Of a stretch of 46,742 nucleotides of DNA, positions 28,156 through 37,000 are shown piece after piece. The position numbers and the translations under genes are program-made. Under the pieces are notes generated by a model that was given only the letters and a program-made list of their open reading frames with translations, was not told where the DNA came from and searched no databases. Source of the DNA: Clostridium_AI sp002297865 (GTDB lineage Bacteria > Bacillota > Clostridia > Lachnospirales > Lachnospiraceae); NCBI GenBank assembly GCA_937903005.1, contig CALFNR010000192.1:1-46742 (forward strand), read 5' to 3'. Each line of letters opens with the position of its first letter. Within the stretch, counting starts at the first letter, position 1.

Positions 28156-29259
28156 TCAAGAAATGGAGCTTGAAAAAAATAGCTCTTCCCCTGTAAGCAA
28201 GGGAATTAATTTTCCCTTTATATCATTAGTCTGAAACTTTACTTTTGAATGAGTCAGTATAATTTTATCAAAGCTGTTTTGCGAAATTAAATTCCTTACT
28301 TCCTTCAAGTTCTGATGTACATAAAATCTCTTTTGCGACACTGCATTACAATCATATAACATTTTACTATAACTGTCCTCTTCAATATTGCCTGACATAA
28401 TGATTTTGTCCTTTCTAATGATAAATTGTGTAGCAAATTGTCTACTCTCGATCTTTTCTAATTGTGGGTCACATATCAGATATACATTACTTCCATTCAA
28501 TATTTCTCCATCGTATTTCATTAACTCTGATATATCTTCCTGCGAAAAGTTCTTATTCCTTTTGCATTGTTCTATCAGACATTCCTCTGCCACCATTGAA
28601 ATCTCTTCATATTTTAATAGACCTTTTATGATATCCTCTCCTCTTCCGTACTTAGGAACAGGAAGTAAAACATTCTTATCCTTTTTAACCCAATGGACAA
28701 TTTCCTGATAAAACTCTACATAGCTATTTTGAGAACCAGTTTCGTCATATCCATAAGCACAATCTAATAACGCAACATTAACCTTTTTTCCTCTTAACTT
28801 GTCACATTTATATATTTCCGATGTTTCACAATAGTCTCCAGAAAACAAAATTTTATTTTGCTTCCAGCAGATGATATACCATAATGCACCTTCACAATGC
28901 CCACTTTTCCCATATTCAACAGACAAGTCTTTTTCTAACAAAATGTTTCCACTGCTTTTATGAAGACAAATAACATTATCTGGCTTATATAGCATCTGAT
29001 CATAGGTTTCTCTGCTTGCTATTATTTTTCCATTAAATCCTTCCTGTATCAGCCACTTTACCGCACCCGTATGATCTTTATGAGAATGCGTTAGAAATAA
29101 GTAATTGATATTACCAATTTTCTCGTGAGTCAACTGTGGATAAGAAGATTCTCTTCCATGTATCAGCCCACAATCTACAAGAATGCCTTTTTGACCTTCT
29201 TCTAATAAAAAAGAATTTCTTCCATGTTCTCCACATCCTCCTGCAATATACAATCGCAA
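28156..29259 (-). CDS. Metallo-beta-lactamase-fold hydrolase, beta-CASP-like
   Basis: 367 aa with TTG start at 29259, exactly after the TAA of the preceding permease gene and 8 nt after AGGAG, so translation is coupled. The zinc motif THSHKDHTG lies near residue 58, with SGHCEGA and FSGDYCE giving further metal ligands. The middle segment VPKYGRGEDIIKGL and the later IIMSGNIEEDSYSKML and VHQNLKEV...ILTHSK have the layout of the beta-CASP insertion found in RNases J and mRNA-processing nucleases, though in degenerate form. It probably cleaves RNA or another phosphodiester; the substrate is not predictable. Association with an ABC permease is odd for a nuclease and may be only positional. Confidence 0.8.
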   Translation of the reverse strand: MRLYIAGGCGEHGRNSFLLEEGQKGILVDCGLIHGRESSYPQLTHEKIGNINYLFLTHSHKDHTGAVKWLIQEGFNGKIIASRETYDQMLYKPDNVICLHKSSGNILLEKDLSVEYGKSGHCEGALWYIICWKQNKILFSGDYCETSEIYKCDKLRGKKVNVALLDCAYGYDETGSQNSYVEFYQEIVHWVKKDKNVLLPVPKYGRGEDIIKGLLKYEEISMVAEECLIEQCKRNKNFSQEDISELMKYDGEILNGSNVYLICDPQLEKIESRQFATQFIIRKDKIIMSGNIEEDSYSKMLYDCNAVSQKRFYVHQNLKEVRNLISQNSFDKIILTHSKVKFQTNDIKGKLIPLLTGEELFFSSSIS

Positions 29260-30074
29260 TTACTTCACTCCTTTTGTCCTTTCCTTTAATTGATTCATAA
29301 GAATAAGTGCTGTAGTTGTAAAAAGCACACATAATACCGCCATTGCCATTCCTGTTGATACACTTCCTTGTTCAAACTCACGAACAATATAGGTTGAAAC
29401 GGTAAGTACATTTGGGGGTGCAATCAAACTCGATGCAACCAGTTCACGAAATACAATAATAAAAGTCATCATCCAGCCAGAAACCACACCTTTCATTACC
29501 AATGGCGTAATTCCCCTTAAGCAAGGGTAATGTAATTTTCCACATACGGTAAAAGTATGAGCCGCCACTAACAGCCCCACTTTCATCCAGGCTCTTCCCC
29601 AGATTCAGAATCGCATTTTTTAGCATGGTAACAAGAAATGGAAATACGTGAAAACTCATAACCAGTGTTAATCCAAAAAGGGAAAAGAATTTTTCAGACA
29701 AATTACCTGTCCAGGGAAACAGCTGCTGAAACAATCCCCTTTTCTGCATAAAAAGTATCCAGCCCATAGACGAAATATAAGGAGGTGTCATAAATGGAAT
29801 CATAAAAATAATATCCAGCCACTTATATTTTGCATATTTTGATTTTGCAAGCAAAAATGCTAATGGTGTCGCAATAATAGTGGATGCAATGACAACAAGT
29901 ACCCCTAATAGTATGGAATTTTTTATTGTTTTCAAATTCCCCTTATCTCCAATTATATGCATTGGTTTTGTAAAATTAAGACGACCATCTACGATGGTCG
30001 CCTCTCCAAATACCGTTATAATAGGAACTATGATAAAAAACAATAAGCTTTCGCATACTATTCATCTTTTTCAT
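29260..30074 (-). pseudogene. ABC transporter permease (binding-protein-dependent, iron/spermidine type), two frameshifts
   Basis: The best start is ATG 30074, 8 nt after GGAGG (30083-30087), reading MKKMNSMRKLIV. After about 12 codons the frame is lost at a T6 run (A6 on the plus strand, near 30035-30040); removing one T joins it to FIIVPIITVFGEA. It then reads through about four helices to the EAA-loop-like DESGAVSGG...KITLPLL. It shifts again at a G4 run (29513-29516); removing one G gives LKGITPLVMKG and continues through FIIVFRELVASSLIAPP to the stop at 29260. Corrected length is about 270 aa, normal for a single permease subunit (FbpB/PotB class). No ATPase or binding protein is adjacent. 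Either a recent pseudogene or two homopolymer sequencing errors. Confidence 0.75.
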
Positions 30075-30087
30075 ACTTTAATCCTCC

Positions 30088-30104
30088 ATGAATTTTTAAT
30101 TCAT
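30088..30104. promoter_or_regulatory. 17-bp palindrome upstream of the permease gene
   Basis: ATGAATT, 3 nt, AATTCAT: a perfect 7-bp inverted repeat touching the Shine-Dalgarno of the minus-strand permease gene. It could be an operator or an AT-rich coincidence. I see no convincing sigma-A promoter for the permease gene in 30105-30190. Confidence 0.25.
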
Positions 30105-30191
30105 TTTAATCCAAATCATGTAAAATAGACTATCAGCACTATGTAAATCACTGGTAAATCCTAACCATATTTATTTTTTCCCATAATCTTC

Positions 30192-30220
30192 TTGACGTCT
30201 TCTTCAAAAAAACATAAACT
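30192..30220 (+). promoter_or_regulatory. Candidate promoter of the pspA operon
   Basis: TTGACG (30192-30197), 17 nt, TAAACT (30215-30220), about 50 nt before the pspA start. An alternative ECF-type reading (AAAC at about 30210 followed by CGTA at about 30229) resembles the SigW promoter that drives pspA-ydjGHI in Bacillus, but the spacing is slightly short. I cannot decide between them. Confidence 0.4.
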
Positions 30221-30269
30221 AAAAGTATCGTATCATACATACGAAATCAACTGTATTATGGAGGTTTTT

Positions 30270-30950
30270 ATGGGAATTATAACACGTTTCAAAGATATTA
30301 TGTCTGCTAATGTAAACGCCTTACTAGATAAGGCTGAGGATCCTGAGAAAATGATTGACCAATGCCTTAGAAACTTAAACAGTGATTTAGGAAAAGTAAA
30401 AGCTGAAACTGCTTCTATTATGGCAGAGGAACAGCGTACAAAAAGAGTTCTTACAGAATGCACAGAAGAGATTGATAAATATCAAGCTTATGCTGTAAAA
30501 GCATTACAAGCAGGAAATGAAGCAGACGCCAAAAAGTTTCTTGAGAAGAAAGCTGAGCTGACTACAAAACAAGCTGAACTTCAAGCTGCTTACGATGCTG
30601 CAAAAAATAATTCCGATAATATGAAAGCAATGCACGACAAACTTGTTAATGACATAAACCAGATGGAGTCTCGCCGAGATACGATTAAAGCAAAACTTGC
30701 TGCTGCTAAAACACAGGAACGTATTAATAAAATGACTAACTCCATTGATGGCGCCAACAATTCCATGATTGCTTTTGAGCGTTACGAAGAGAAAGCCAAT
30801 AAGGCTCTTGATAAAGCAAATGCAATGGCAGAACTAAACGCTGGGCCAAAGGATGATATAAAGGACCTAACAGCCAAATATGACTCTCCAAGCAGTTCTG
30901 TTGATGCTGAGTTAGAAGCCTTAAAAGCAAGTTTGAATATTCAGCCTTAA
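30270..30950 (+). CDS. pspA: PspA/IM30 phage-shock protein A homologue
   Basis: 226 aa from ATG 30270, chosen because GGAGG lies 5 nt upstream and MGIITRFKDIMSANVNALLDKAEDP is the usual PspA N-terminus (amphipathic helix H0 plus start of the coiled coil). A longer upstream frame exists but has no ribosome binding site. The rest is almost all coiled coil (about residues 25-185) with heptads rich in Lys/Glu/Ala, then a short linker and a final helix (SVDAELEALKASLN). PspA polymerises on the inner face of the membrane and protects it under envelope stress. It heads a four-gene plus-strand set whose order equals Bacillus pspA(ydjF)-ydjG-ydjH-ydjI. Confidence 0.95.
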   Translation: MGIITRFKDIMSANVNALLDKAEDPEKMIDQCLRNLNSDLGKVKAETASIMAEEQRTKRVLTECTEEIDKYQAYAVKALQAGNEADAKKFLEKKAELTTKQAELQAAYDAAKNNSDNMKAMHDKLVNDINQMESRRDTIKAKLAAAKTQERINKMTNSIDGANNSMIAFERYEEKANKALDKANAMAELNAGPKDDIKDLTAKYDSPSSSVDAELEALKASLNIQP

Positions 30951-30975
30951 TTTATGACAGGTATATTCAGAGGCC

Positions 30976-30998
30976 GACTTCTATCCACAACAGAAGTC
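30976..30998. other. Hairpin between pspA and the next gene
   Basis: GACTTCT, 9 nt, AGAAGTC, perfect 7 bp and extendable outward with one mismatch, 25 nt after the pspA stop. No long U-run follows. It may be a partial terminator or 3'-stabilising hairpin that lets pspA be made in excess of the three downstream genes. Confidence 0.4.
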
Positions 30999-31104
30999 AG
31001 CTTCTCTTGTATGTATCAACTTTTTTCTAACTTCATGAATTATTTTAAGAAGTTCAATATTAATATGTTAATGAGATTATAAATATATAAAGGGAGGTAC
31101 TCTC

Positions 31105-32238
31105 TTGGTTTTACAACACAAATGCCCGGATTGTGGCGCTGATATGAAATACGATGCAGACACCCGATTGCTTTTATGCCCTAGTTGTGGCAAAACTCAA
31201 AAGATAGACTTAATGAAGGATGCACTCAATACAAACGATAAAGAAGAAGGCGAACACAGTCACCAGCCAGAAGCAGCGGCCGACGATATAGATGAAGTAT
31301 ATGGTGATTATGAAGAGTTCGAAGAGCAGTCAACTTATGGTACATACAACGATAATGACACACAGCACTATGTTTGCAACAACTGCGGTGCCGAATTAAT
31401 CACCGATGCTGACACTACTGCAACAACTTGTTCTTACTGTGGCTCTCCTATGATTCTTGGAGATCGATTATCTGGCAAAATGGCTCCTGCTAAAGTAATT
31501 CCGTTTACTATTAGTAAAGAACGTGCAGAGCAAGCTTTTAAGAAATGGTGCAAACATGGGCTGGTAACACCGAAAGATTTTGCAAGGGCTGACCGTATAA
31601 AAAGCATTACTGGTGTCTATGTGCCTTTCTGGCTTTACAATATAAACGGAAGAGGAGAAGCCGTTGCCAACGCAACCAAAGTTAGACACTATTCTTCTGG
31701 TGATTATGATGTAACAGAGACAAGGCATTACAAAGTATATCGAAAAGTTTCTTTGAATTTTGATGACATTCCTGTAGATGCTTCTGAGAAAATGCCTGAT
31801 GATATGATGGATAAACTGGAGCCATACACTTATAGCGACTTAACACAATTTAATACACCTTACTTATCAGGATACATAGCTGAAAAATACAACTACACTG
31901 ATAAAGAGCTTTTCCCTCGCGTTAAGGAGAAGACGCATAGTTATTTAGAAGAATATATCCGTAAAACAATTACTGGTTATACTTCTGTAACGATTTCCGA
32001 ACGTAATTATGATGCCAAACAGAAAAATGCTACTTATACCTTACTGCCCGTTTGGATGCTTTCCTATAACTATAAAGGAAAAGATTATTTATTTGCGATG
32101 AATGGGCAAACTGGGAAAGTAGTAGGAAAACCTCCTATTTGCAAGAAAAAAGCAGCCCTATGGTGGTCAGGTATTACTGCAGGCGCCTTTCTTATTGCAC
32201 ATCTGCTTGTTACAGTGATCGGAGGTGGACTGCTATGA
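31105..32238 (+). CDS. Zinc-ribbon membrane-associated protein, YdjG-like
   Basis: 377 aa from TTG 31105, supported by GGGAGG 7 nt upstream and by the immediate start of a zinc ribbon. Two CXXC-CXXC ribbons: CPDCG/CPSCG at about 8-30 and CNNCG/CSYCG at about 91-112, separated by an acidic stretch. A conserved middle domain follows (KVIPFTISKERAEQAFKKWC, ITGVYVPFWLYNI, TYTLLPVWMLSYNYKGKDY, MNGQTGKVVG), ending with one transmembrane helix at the C-terminus (about 350-375). This matches the YdjG family next to pspA in Bacilli. It is thought to act with the TPM protein as a membrane anchor for the SPFH protein. Its stop overlaps the next start (ATGA). Confidence 0.87.
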   Translation: MVLQHKCPDCGADMKYDADTRLLLCPSCGKTQKIDLMKDALNTNDKEEGEHSHQPEAAADDIDEVYGDYEEFEEQSTYGTYNDNDTQHYVCNNCGAELITDADTTATTCSYCGSPMILGDRLSGKMAPAKVIPFTISKERAEQAFKKWCKHGLVTPKDFARADRIKSITGVYVPFWLYNINGRGEAVANATKVRHYSSGDYDVTETRHYKVYRKVSLNFDDIPVDASEKMPDDMMDKLEPYTYSDLTQFNTPYLSGYIAEKYNYTDKELFPRVKEKTHSYLEEYIRKTITGYTSVTISERNYDAKQKNATYTLLPVWMLSYNYKGKDYLFAMNGQTGKVVGKPPICKKKAALWWSGITAGAFLIAHLLVTVIGGGLL

Positions 32239-33005
32239 AAAAAAGGCATACTGTACTTTTATTCCTTGTTTTCGTACTCACACTATTGAATGCTTCTATC
32301 AATATTAACACAAAAACAGTATTCGCCAAAGAATCCAATTATACAATCCTAGTTGATGATGCTGATTTGCTAACACCTGAAGAAGAGGAAAAAGTGTCTG
32401 CACAACTAACTGATTTAGGTAAAAAGCAAAGACTAACTGCTGTAGTGCTAACTATGAATAGTGCTGGTTCACAGGATTTAAGCAACTATGTTGAAAATTA
32501 TTGTGAAGAGCATAATTACCCAAAGCACTGTGTGTTTTTAGCAGTTAATATGGACCCTGCTAACAGAGAAGTTCTTGTTCATGGATATGGAAAATGTAAA
32601 CTGTATGTGAATAGTAAGCGTGCACAACAGATTACAGACGGTATGGTCCCTGATATGAGTGCCGGTAACTATTACGATGGCATCCTCTATTATATAGATC
32701 AGGTTGATTATTACATGAATCACAAAGCAGAAGTCTTAATACCTAGAATAGCTTTGGAACTTTTAGGTTCTATGCTTATAGCTAGTATGTTTGTACTCGT
32801 ATTAGTTCTTAGCTCTGGAGGAAAAAACACTACAAACTGCAACACTTATTTGGACTCTTCCTCCTCAAGACTACTAGCGAAACGAGACATTTACACGCAT
32901 ACTACAACGACTCGCCATAAAAAACAATCATCCTCTAGCAGTGGTAAAAGTGGTGGCGGCGGCGGTGGCGGTCGTAGTCACTCTACAGGCCGTTCCAGTT
33001 TTTAA
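32235..33005 (+). CDS. TPM-domain membrane protein, YdjH-like
   Basis: 256 aa. ATG 32235 overlaps the previous stop in ATGA and has GGAGGTGG upstream. Signal/anchor sequence MKKRHTVLLFLVFVLTLL at the N-terminus, then a TPM domain (about 40-150: ILVDDADLLTPEEEEKV, NVDPANREVLVHGYG-like segment, YYDGILYYIDQV). A transmembrane helix follows at about 175-195, then a cytoplasmic Ser/Gly-rich tail with a run of seven glycines, a typical ending of this family. TPM domains occur in membrane proteins of envelope maintenance; in the Bacillus operon the counterpart is YdjH. Probably in complex with the preceding zinc-ribbon protein. Confidence 0.85.
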   Translation: MKKRHTVLLFLVFVLTLLNASININTKTVFAKESNYTILVDDADLLTPEEEEKVSAQLTDLGKKQRLTAVVLTMNSAGSQDLSNYVENYCEEHNYPKHCVFLAVNMDPANREVLVHGYGKCKLYVNSKRAQQITDGMVPDMSAGNYYDGILYYIDQVDYYMNHKAEVLIPRIALELLGSMLIASMFVLVLVLSSGGKNTTNCNTYLDSSSSRLLAKRDIYTHTTTTRHKKQSSSSSGKSGGGGGGGRSHSTGRSSF

Positions 33006-33046
33006 CCAAACATAAATATCACTTAACAATAGAAAGGAAGAATACT

Positions 33047-34033
33047 ATGGGTTTATTTTCAAGTCAATTTGCAAATGTGGTGGAATGGGAAGAATTCCGC
33101 GACGATATGATATTTTGGAAATGGAATAATCGCGAAATCAAGCGTGGCAGTAAATTAATTATCCGTCCAGGTCAAGATGCTATCTTCATGAATAGTGGCA
33201 GAATTGAAGGTATCTTTAAAGACGATGGAGATTATGATATTGAATCTCAGATTATCCCTTTCCTTTCCACTTTAAAAGGATTTAAATTTGGTTTTAACAG
33301 TGGAATGCGTGCTGAAGTTCTATTTGTTAATACAAAGGAATTTCAAGTTCGCTGGGGCACCCGCGGTCCTATTAACCTTCCACATCCTCAGATGCCAGGC
33401 GGTCTTCCAGTGCGTGCAAATGGTACTTTTTCATTTAAGGTATCAGATTACGTTGCCCTAATTGATAATATCGCTGGAGTGAAAGATAGTTATTGTGTAG
33501 ACGATGTGAAAGAACGTATCACTGCAATTCTAGATCAGTTACTAATGAAATGGATTGCACAAGAAGGAAAAGATATGTTCCACTTAATGGCGAACTCCTT
33601 CGAGATTTCAAAGGGTATCAAAACAGATCTTGATATGGAATTAGTTTCAACCGGAATGACCATTACCTCTTTCCAAATCGGTAACATCAACTATCCAGAA
33701 TCTGTACAAAAAATGATTGATAAAGTTGCTTCACAGGGAATGGTTGGTGATGTAAACCGCTATCAGCAGATATCAATGACTGATGCAATGACAAATGGAA
33801 AATTACAAGGTGGCGGTATGGCATCTGATATGGCTGGTATGATGATGGGTATGCAAATGGCAGGTCAGATGGTGAACCAGATGAACAATCAGATGAATCA
33901 GTCGAATTCTAGTATGTCTAATAATGGAAATACTTCTGCTGGAAATACTAGTGCAAAACCAAATTTCTGTCCAAACTGTGGAACGAAAACAAACGGCGGA
34001 AACTTCTGTCCAAACTGTGGTCAGAAACTATAG
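33047..34033 (+). CDS. SPFH-domain protein with C-terminal zinc ribbon, YdjI-like
   Basis: 328 aa, ATG 33047 after AGAAAGGAAG. Residues about 20-240 are an SPFH/flotillin-type domain of the virion-core-like group (IIRPGQDAIFMNSGRIEGIF, MRAEVLFVNTKEFQVRWGT, GTFSFKVSDYVALIDNIAG). It is followed by a Met/Gln/Asn-rich flexible region (about 255-300) and a zinc ribbon of two CPNCG pairs at the extreme C-terminus. In Bacillus the equivalent YdjI is recruited to the membrane by YdjG and YdjH and in turn is linked to PspA localisation. It is the last gene of the operon, ended by a strong terminator. Confidence 0.92.
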   Translation: MGLFSSQFANVVEWEEFRDDMIFWKWNNREIKRGSKLIIRPGQDAIFMNSGRIEGIFKDDGDYDIESQIIPFLSTLKGFKFGFNSGMRAEVLFVNTKEFQVRWGTRGPINLPHPQMPGGLPVRANGTFSFKVSDYVALIDNIAGVKDSYCVDDVKERITAILDQLLMKWIAQEGKDMFHLMANSFEISKGIKTDLDMELVSTGMTITSFQIGNINYPESVQKMIDKVASQGMVGDVNRYQQISMTDAMTNGKLQGGGMASDMAGMMMGMQMAGQMVNQMNNQMNQSNSSMSNNGNTSAGNTSAKPNFCPNCGTKTNGGNFCPNCGQKL

Positions 34034-34062
34034 GTATAAGGAAGTTTCCTATAAACGAATAA

Positions 34063-34112
34063 AACTCCTGCTTAACCGTTGCGCTACTCTGGTTAAGCAG
34101 GAGTTCTTTTTT
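34063..34112. terminator. Bidirectional terminator between convergent genes
   Basis: A perfect 15-bp stem (34063-34077 with 34091-34105), 13-nt loop, followed by CTTTTTT on the plus strand; on the minus strand the stem is followed by TTTATTCG. It ends the pspA operon and probably also the convergent L,D-transpeptidase gene, whose stop lies at 34111. Confidence 0.9.
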
Positions 34113-36846
34113 AATAACCTACCTTTTTCCCACTGGATGTCATATATCCACTAATCTTGCCCGCTTTGTAATCCTTTTCCTTTGTTGACAAAGGTACATC
34201 TGGATCTGTTGGATCATAATGAATAGATGATGAAATCTTTATGGTTGCAGCCTTTCCTAATGTTCCAGGATAAGAAGTACTTCCCATAACAATCTTTACA
34301 GGTGTCCCCTTAGACACATAATCATAAAACCACTTTGCATCGGCTACTGTCATACGAATGCATCCCGCAGATGCTGGTGAGCCTAATTTGTTATAATTAT
34401 TTGGATTTAATGCATAGTGAGAATCTGAACTTACTGCTATGGAATGAAAATAAACATTTCCTACTACATGGGATGCCCACCTAGCATAACAGATACTGCC
34501 ATCAGGCTCATACATTGGTTTCATTGTATATTTTACACTCGTTCCATTACTGCTTATAGAAAAGTCTCCAATTGGAGTATAGGAGGTATCTTCATTTAAC
34601 CCGCCTGGTCCTTTGTTACTCCATGTATCACGACCAACGGATACGGTACAAGTCTTAACAGGAATACAATATGATTTCTTCACATTGTCATAAGCATATA
34701 CCGTTACGCAGCATGCAGCACGATTTACTTCAACTACAAAATTATTGTAATTTCCATCATTACTTTCTTTAATGCCTAATATGCCTGTCAAATCCTTGAC
34801 CTTTTCACCGTTTTCATAATAGAACTTATAGGTCTTTCCGTTATATGATTCATAACGCCAGCCATTCTTAGCAAGTTCGCTCTTCTTCATCGTAAATGTA
34901 TAGGTACGAACAACCTTACTGCCAATCTTTGCTCTGACAACAATCGTTCCTGCATGTTTAAGCTCACTTAGCTTGATTAAAGAATAGTAATTGCTTCCAC
35001 TCTTAACACTTCTATAAACCGCCAAGTCATCTCTTCCATTGGTCTTACTATAAACCTCAAATGTAACTGTTCCACGTTTACTTGGATTGTAAAGATAAAC
35101 TTTTCTGCAGTTCTTTACGTTAGAACTCTTCATGTAAACAAAGTTTTCAGGCTTAAATGTATATGCACCTGTGGCTGCCTTCACTTTTATTCCATTTCCC
35201 ATTTTCACGTAAACTTTTGCATGATATTTTCCAAAATGATAATCATGATTTGCAGCATTAACCGTTACTTTATAAGTACCATTGCTTTGTTTTACAGCTT
35301 TGTAGGTATGTGCATCTTTGCCCTCACCACTTACCCAAACCTTAACTAAGGCACCTGAAACACCCGACTTTGAGTCAATCTTTCCTACAGTCATTACAAA
35401 TGTTCCATTCTTTGCGCTTGGACTTTTACCGCTTACCTTGGCTGTTGCACTAGTTATCTTAAATGTTGCCTTATTTAATAAAACCTTTGTTCCCCACTGC
35501 GTATAACCATAAGCATTTACTTGATAAGTTCCTACGCCTTTATACTGGAAGTTTGAAATCTTCATAGTCCCTGTATAAATATTTTTAGAAGAGGAATACG
35601 TGGACTTGTAAAATCTAGATTTTTTAGTTCCATCTGCCTTTCGATATACCTGATATGAAACTTTCTTTATCTTACCTGGAATATAAGCATTTTCTAATGA
35701 ACACGTAATCGTCTTATCAGAATGATTCGTAACCTTAATTGTTCCTTTCTTAGCTCTTCTATCTATTTTAGTAGTACCAGAAACTAACTTCTGATTTCCT
35801 TTCTTGTCTGTAACAATAGCTTTTATTGTATAGCTTCCTAATTTATAACCTATGTCCTTCATAGAAACTGTTCCATAGTAATATGTCTTACTATCGTTTT
35901 GTGCCTTGCCAGAAAAAGAATGTACTCTCTTGCTTCCACTATAAACTTCAAATGTTACTTTTCTAACTCCATAAGGGTTTTGAAGCCCCTTAAGATAAAT
36001 ACCAAAAGACTGCTTTGCTTCTAATGAGTTCGTTACCTGAGTCGTAAAGCTGGTACAGGAAGGCTGTATAATAAAATGAGATTTTTCTTTTGTCTCCTGT
36101 TTGTTTCCATCAGAAACAACGAGCTTTACATAATAAGTTCCATATCCTTTTTCAAATTTGCTGATATCTGTTTTCCATATTAACTTTTTATTGCTGATAA
36201 CTTGTTTTTCCCCAACTAAAACAGCTTTTGCTTCCGTACTGCCTGACTCTTTCTTCCATACATAAACACTAGCTTCTTTTCCAGCATCGACAGATGAACC
36301 ACCATTCACGACAGGAGCATATTCGAATGTTCTTGTCTTAGAACCTGTATTTTTATCAACCGTAAACTTCCATTCTACTGGTTTTGATGGTTTCTGCGAT
36401 GGTGACGGAGATGGCAACGGAGATGGCGAAATTGATGGTTTCACTTCATCATCCGAAAAATCGCAAAACTGTGATGCTACGACTACTTCACTTCCAATCT
36501 GTGCAGTGACTGTGTATTTTGTTTTCTGAAATTCTTTCATTTCAGAAGTTTCAAACATACCTTCATATGTATCGCCTTCGCAGTTATCCTTGCTTAATAG
36601 AATCTGTTCTTCGTAAGCCAATAGACCGTTATCTGTACGATTCACTCTCAAATTAAGATAAGTTCCCATCTGAGTATCACTTAAACCTGCAATCGTGTAC
36701 TCACATATTCCTGCTGACTTATCAACCTCTAGTCCAATCTGAATATTAGATTTCGCACTAACATTCACCGGACATATAAGGATAATGAAACACATTAGAA
36801 TTATACTATGTATCGCTGTCATCTTATTTCTTATAAAACTTTTCAT
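34111..36846 (-). CDS. Secreted L,D-transpeptidase (YkuD) with Bsp-like repeats
   Basis: 911 aa from ATG 36846 (GGAGGA 4 nt upstream; a longer frame has no such site). Signal peptide with hydrophobic core IHSIILMCFIILICPVNVSA. A Pro/Ser linker (about 140-157) is followed by a series of about 95-residue beta repeats of the GBS Bsp-like type (each with a YxVY/FEVYS strand, then G-x-Y-x-V/I-x-A/V). A C-terminal YkuD domain spans about 690-850, with YFHSIAV and the catalytic SAGCIRM near residue 832. Most family members have SHGC; here the His is Ala. YkuD enzymes make 3-3 cross-links in peptidoglycan or attach proteins to it; the repeats probably bind the wall. It is convergent with the pspA operon. 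Confidence 0.9.
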   Translation of the reverse strand: MKSFIRNKMTAIHSIILMCFIILICPVNVSAKSNIQIGLEVDKSAGICEYTIAGLSDTQMGTYLNLRVNRTDNGLLAYEEQILLSKDNCEGDTYEGMFETSEMKEFQKTKYTVTAQIGSEVVVASQFCDFSDDEVKPSISPSPLPSPSPSQKPSKPVEWKFTVDKNTGSKTRTFEYAPVVNGGSSVDAGKEASVYVWKKESGSTEAKAVLVGEKQVISNKKLIWKTDISKFEKGYGTYYVKLVVSDGNKQETKEKSHFIIQPSCTSFTTQVTNSLEAKQSFGIYLKGLQNPYGVRKVTFEVYSGSKRVHSFSGKAQNDSKTYYYGTVSMKDIGYKLGSYTIKAIVTDKKGNQKLVSGTTKIDRRAKKGTIKVTNHSDKTITCSLENAYIPGKIKKVSYQVYRKADGTKKSRFYKSTYSSSKNIYTGTMKISNFQYKGVGTYQVNAYGYTQWGTKVLLNKATFKITSATAKVSGKSPSAKNGTFVMTVGKIDSKSGVSGALVKVWVSGEGKDAHTYKAVKQSNGTYKVTVNAANHDYHFGKYHAKVYVKMGNGIKVKAATGAYTFKPENFVYMKSSNVKNCRKVYLYNPSKRGTVTFEVYSKTNGRDDLAVYRSVKSGSNYYSLIKLSELKHAGTIVVRAKIGSKVVRTYTFTMKKSELAKNGWRYESYNGKTYKFYYENGEKVKDLTGILGIKESNDGNYNNFVVEVNRAACCVTVYAYDNVKKSYCIPVKTCTVSVGRDTWSNKGPGGLNEDTSYTPIGDFSISSNGTSVKYTMKPMYEPDGSICYARWASHVVGNVYFHSIAVSSDSHYALNPNNYNKLGSPASAGCIRMTVADAKWFYDYVSKGTPVKIVMGSTSYPGTLGKAATIKISSSIHYDPTDPDVPLSTKEKDYKAGKISGYMTSSGKKVGY

Positions 36847-36932
36847 TTCTTCCTCCAATGAACAACATATTTGAGTCAGTTTCCTAATAAACGCAACCAA
36901 GCTGTGCTAAATTGCATATTAGCAAAGTCAAA

Positions 36933-36962
36933 ATGAGCCGGTAAATATTCCTACCGACTCAT
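36933..36962 (-). terminator. Terminator of the aldolase gene
   Basis: An 11-bp stem (36952-36962 with 36933-36943) separated by 8 nt, followed on the minus strand by TTTTGAC. The one imperfect pair is U-G in minus-strand RNA and C-A on the other, so it serves the minus-strand gene ending at 37001. Confidence 0.75.
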
Positions 36963-37000
36963 CTCGCTTATTTTAAAACTTCTTTCGTTCTTAATACGAA

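Noticed and set aside
28140..28175. Terminator at the end of the MBL gene
   Set aside because: The possible stem is about 5 bp and overlaps the stop codon; too weak to call.
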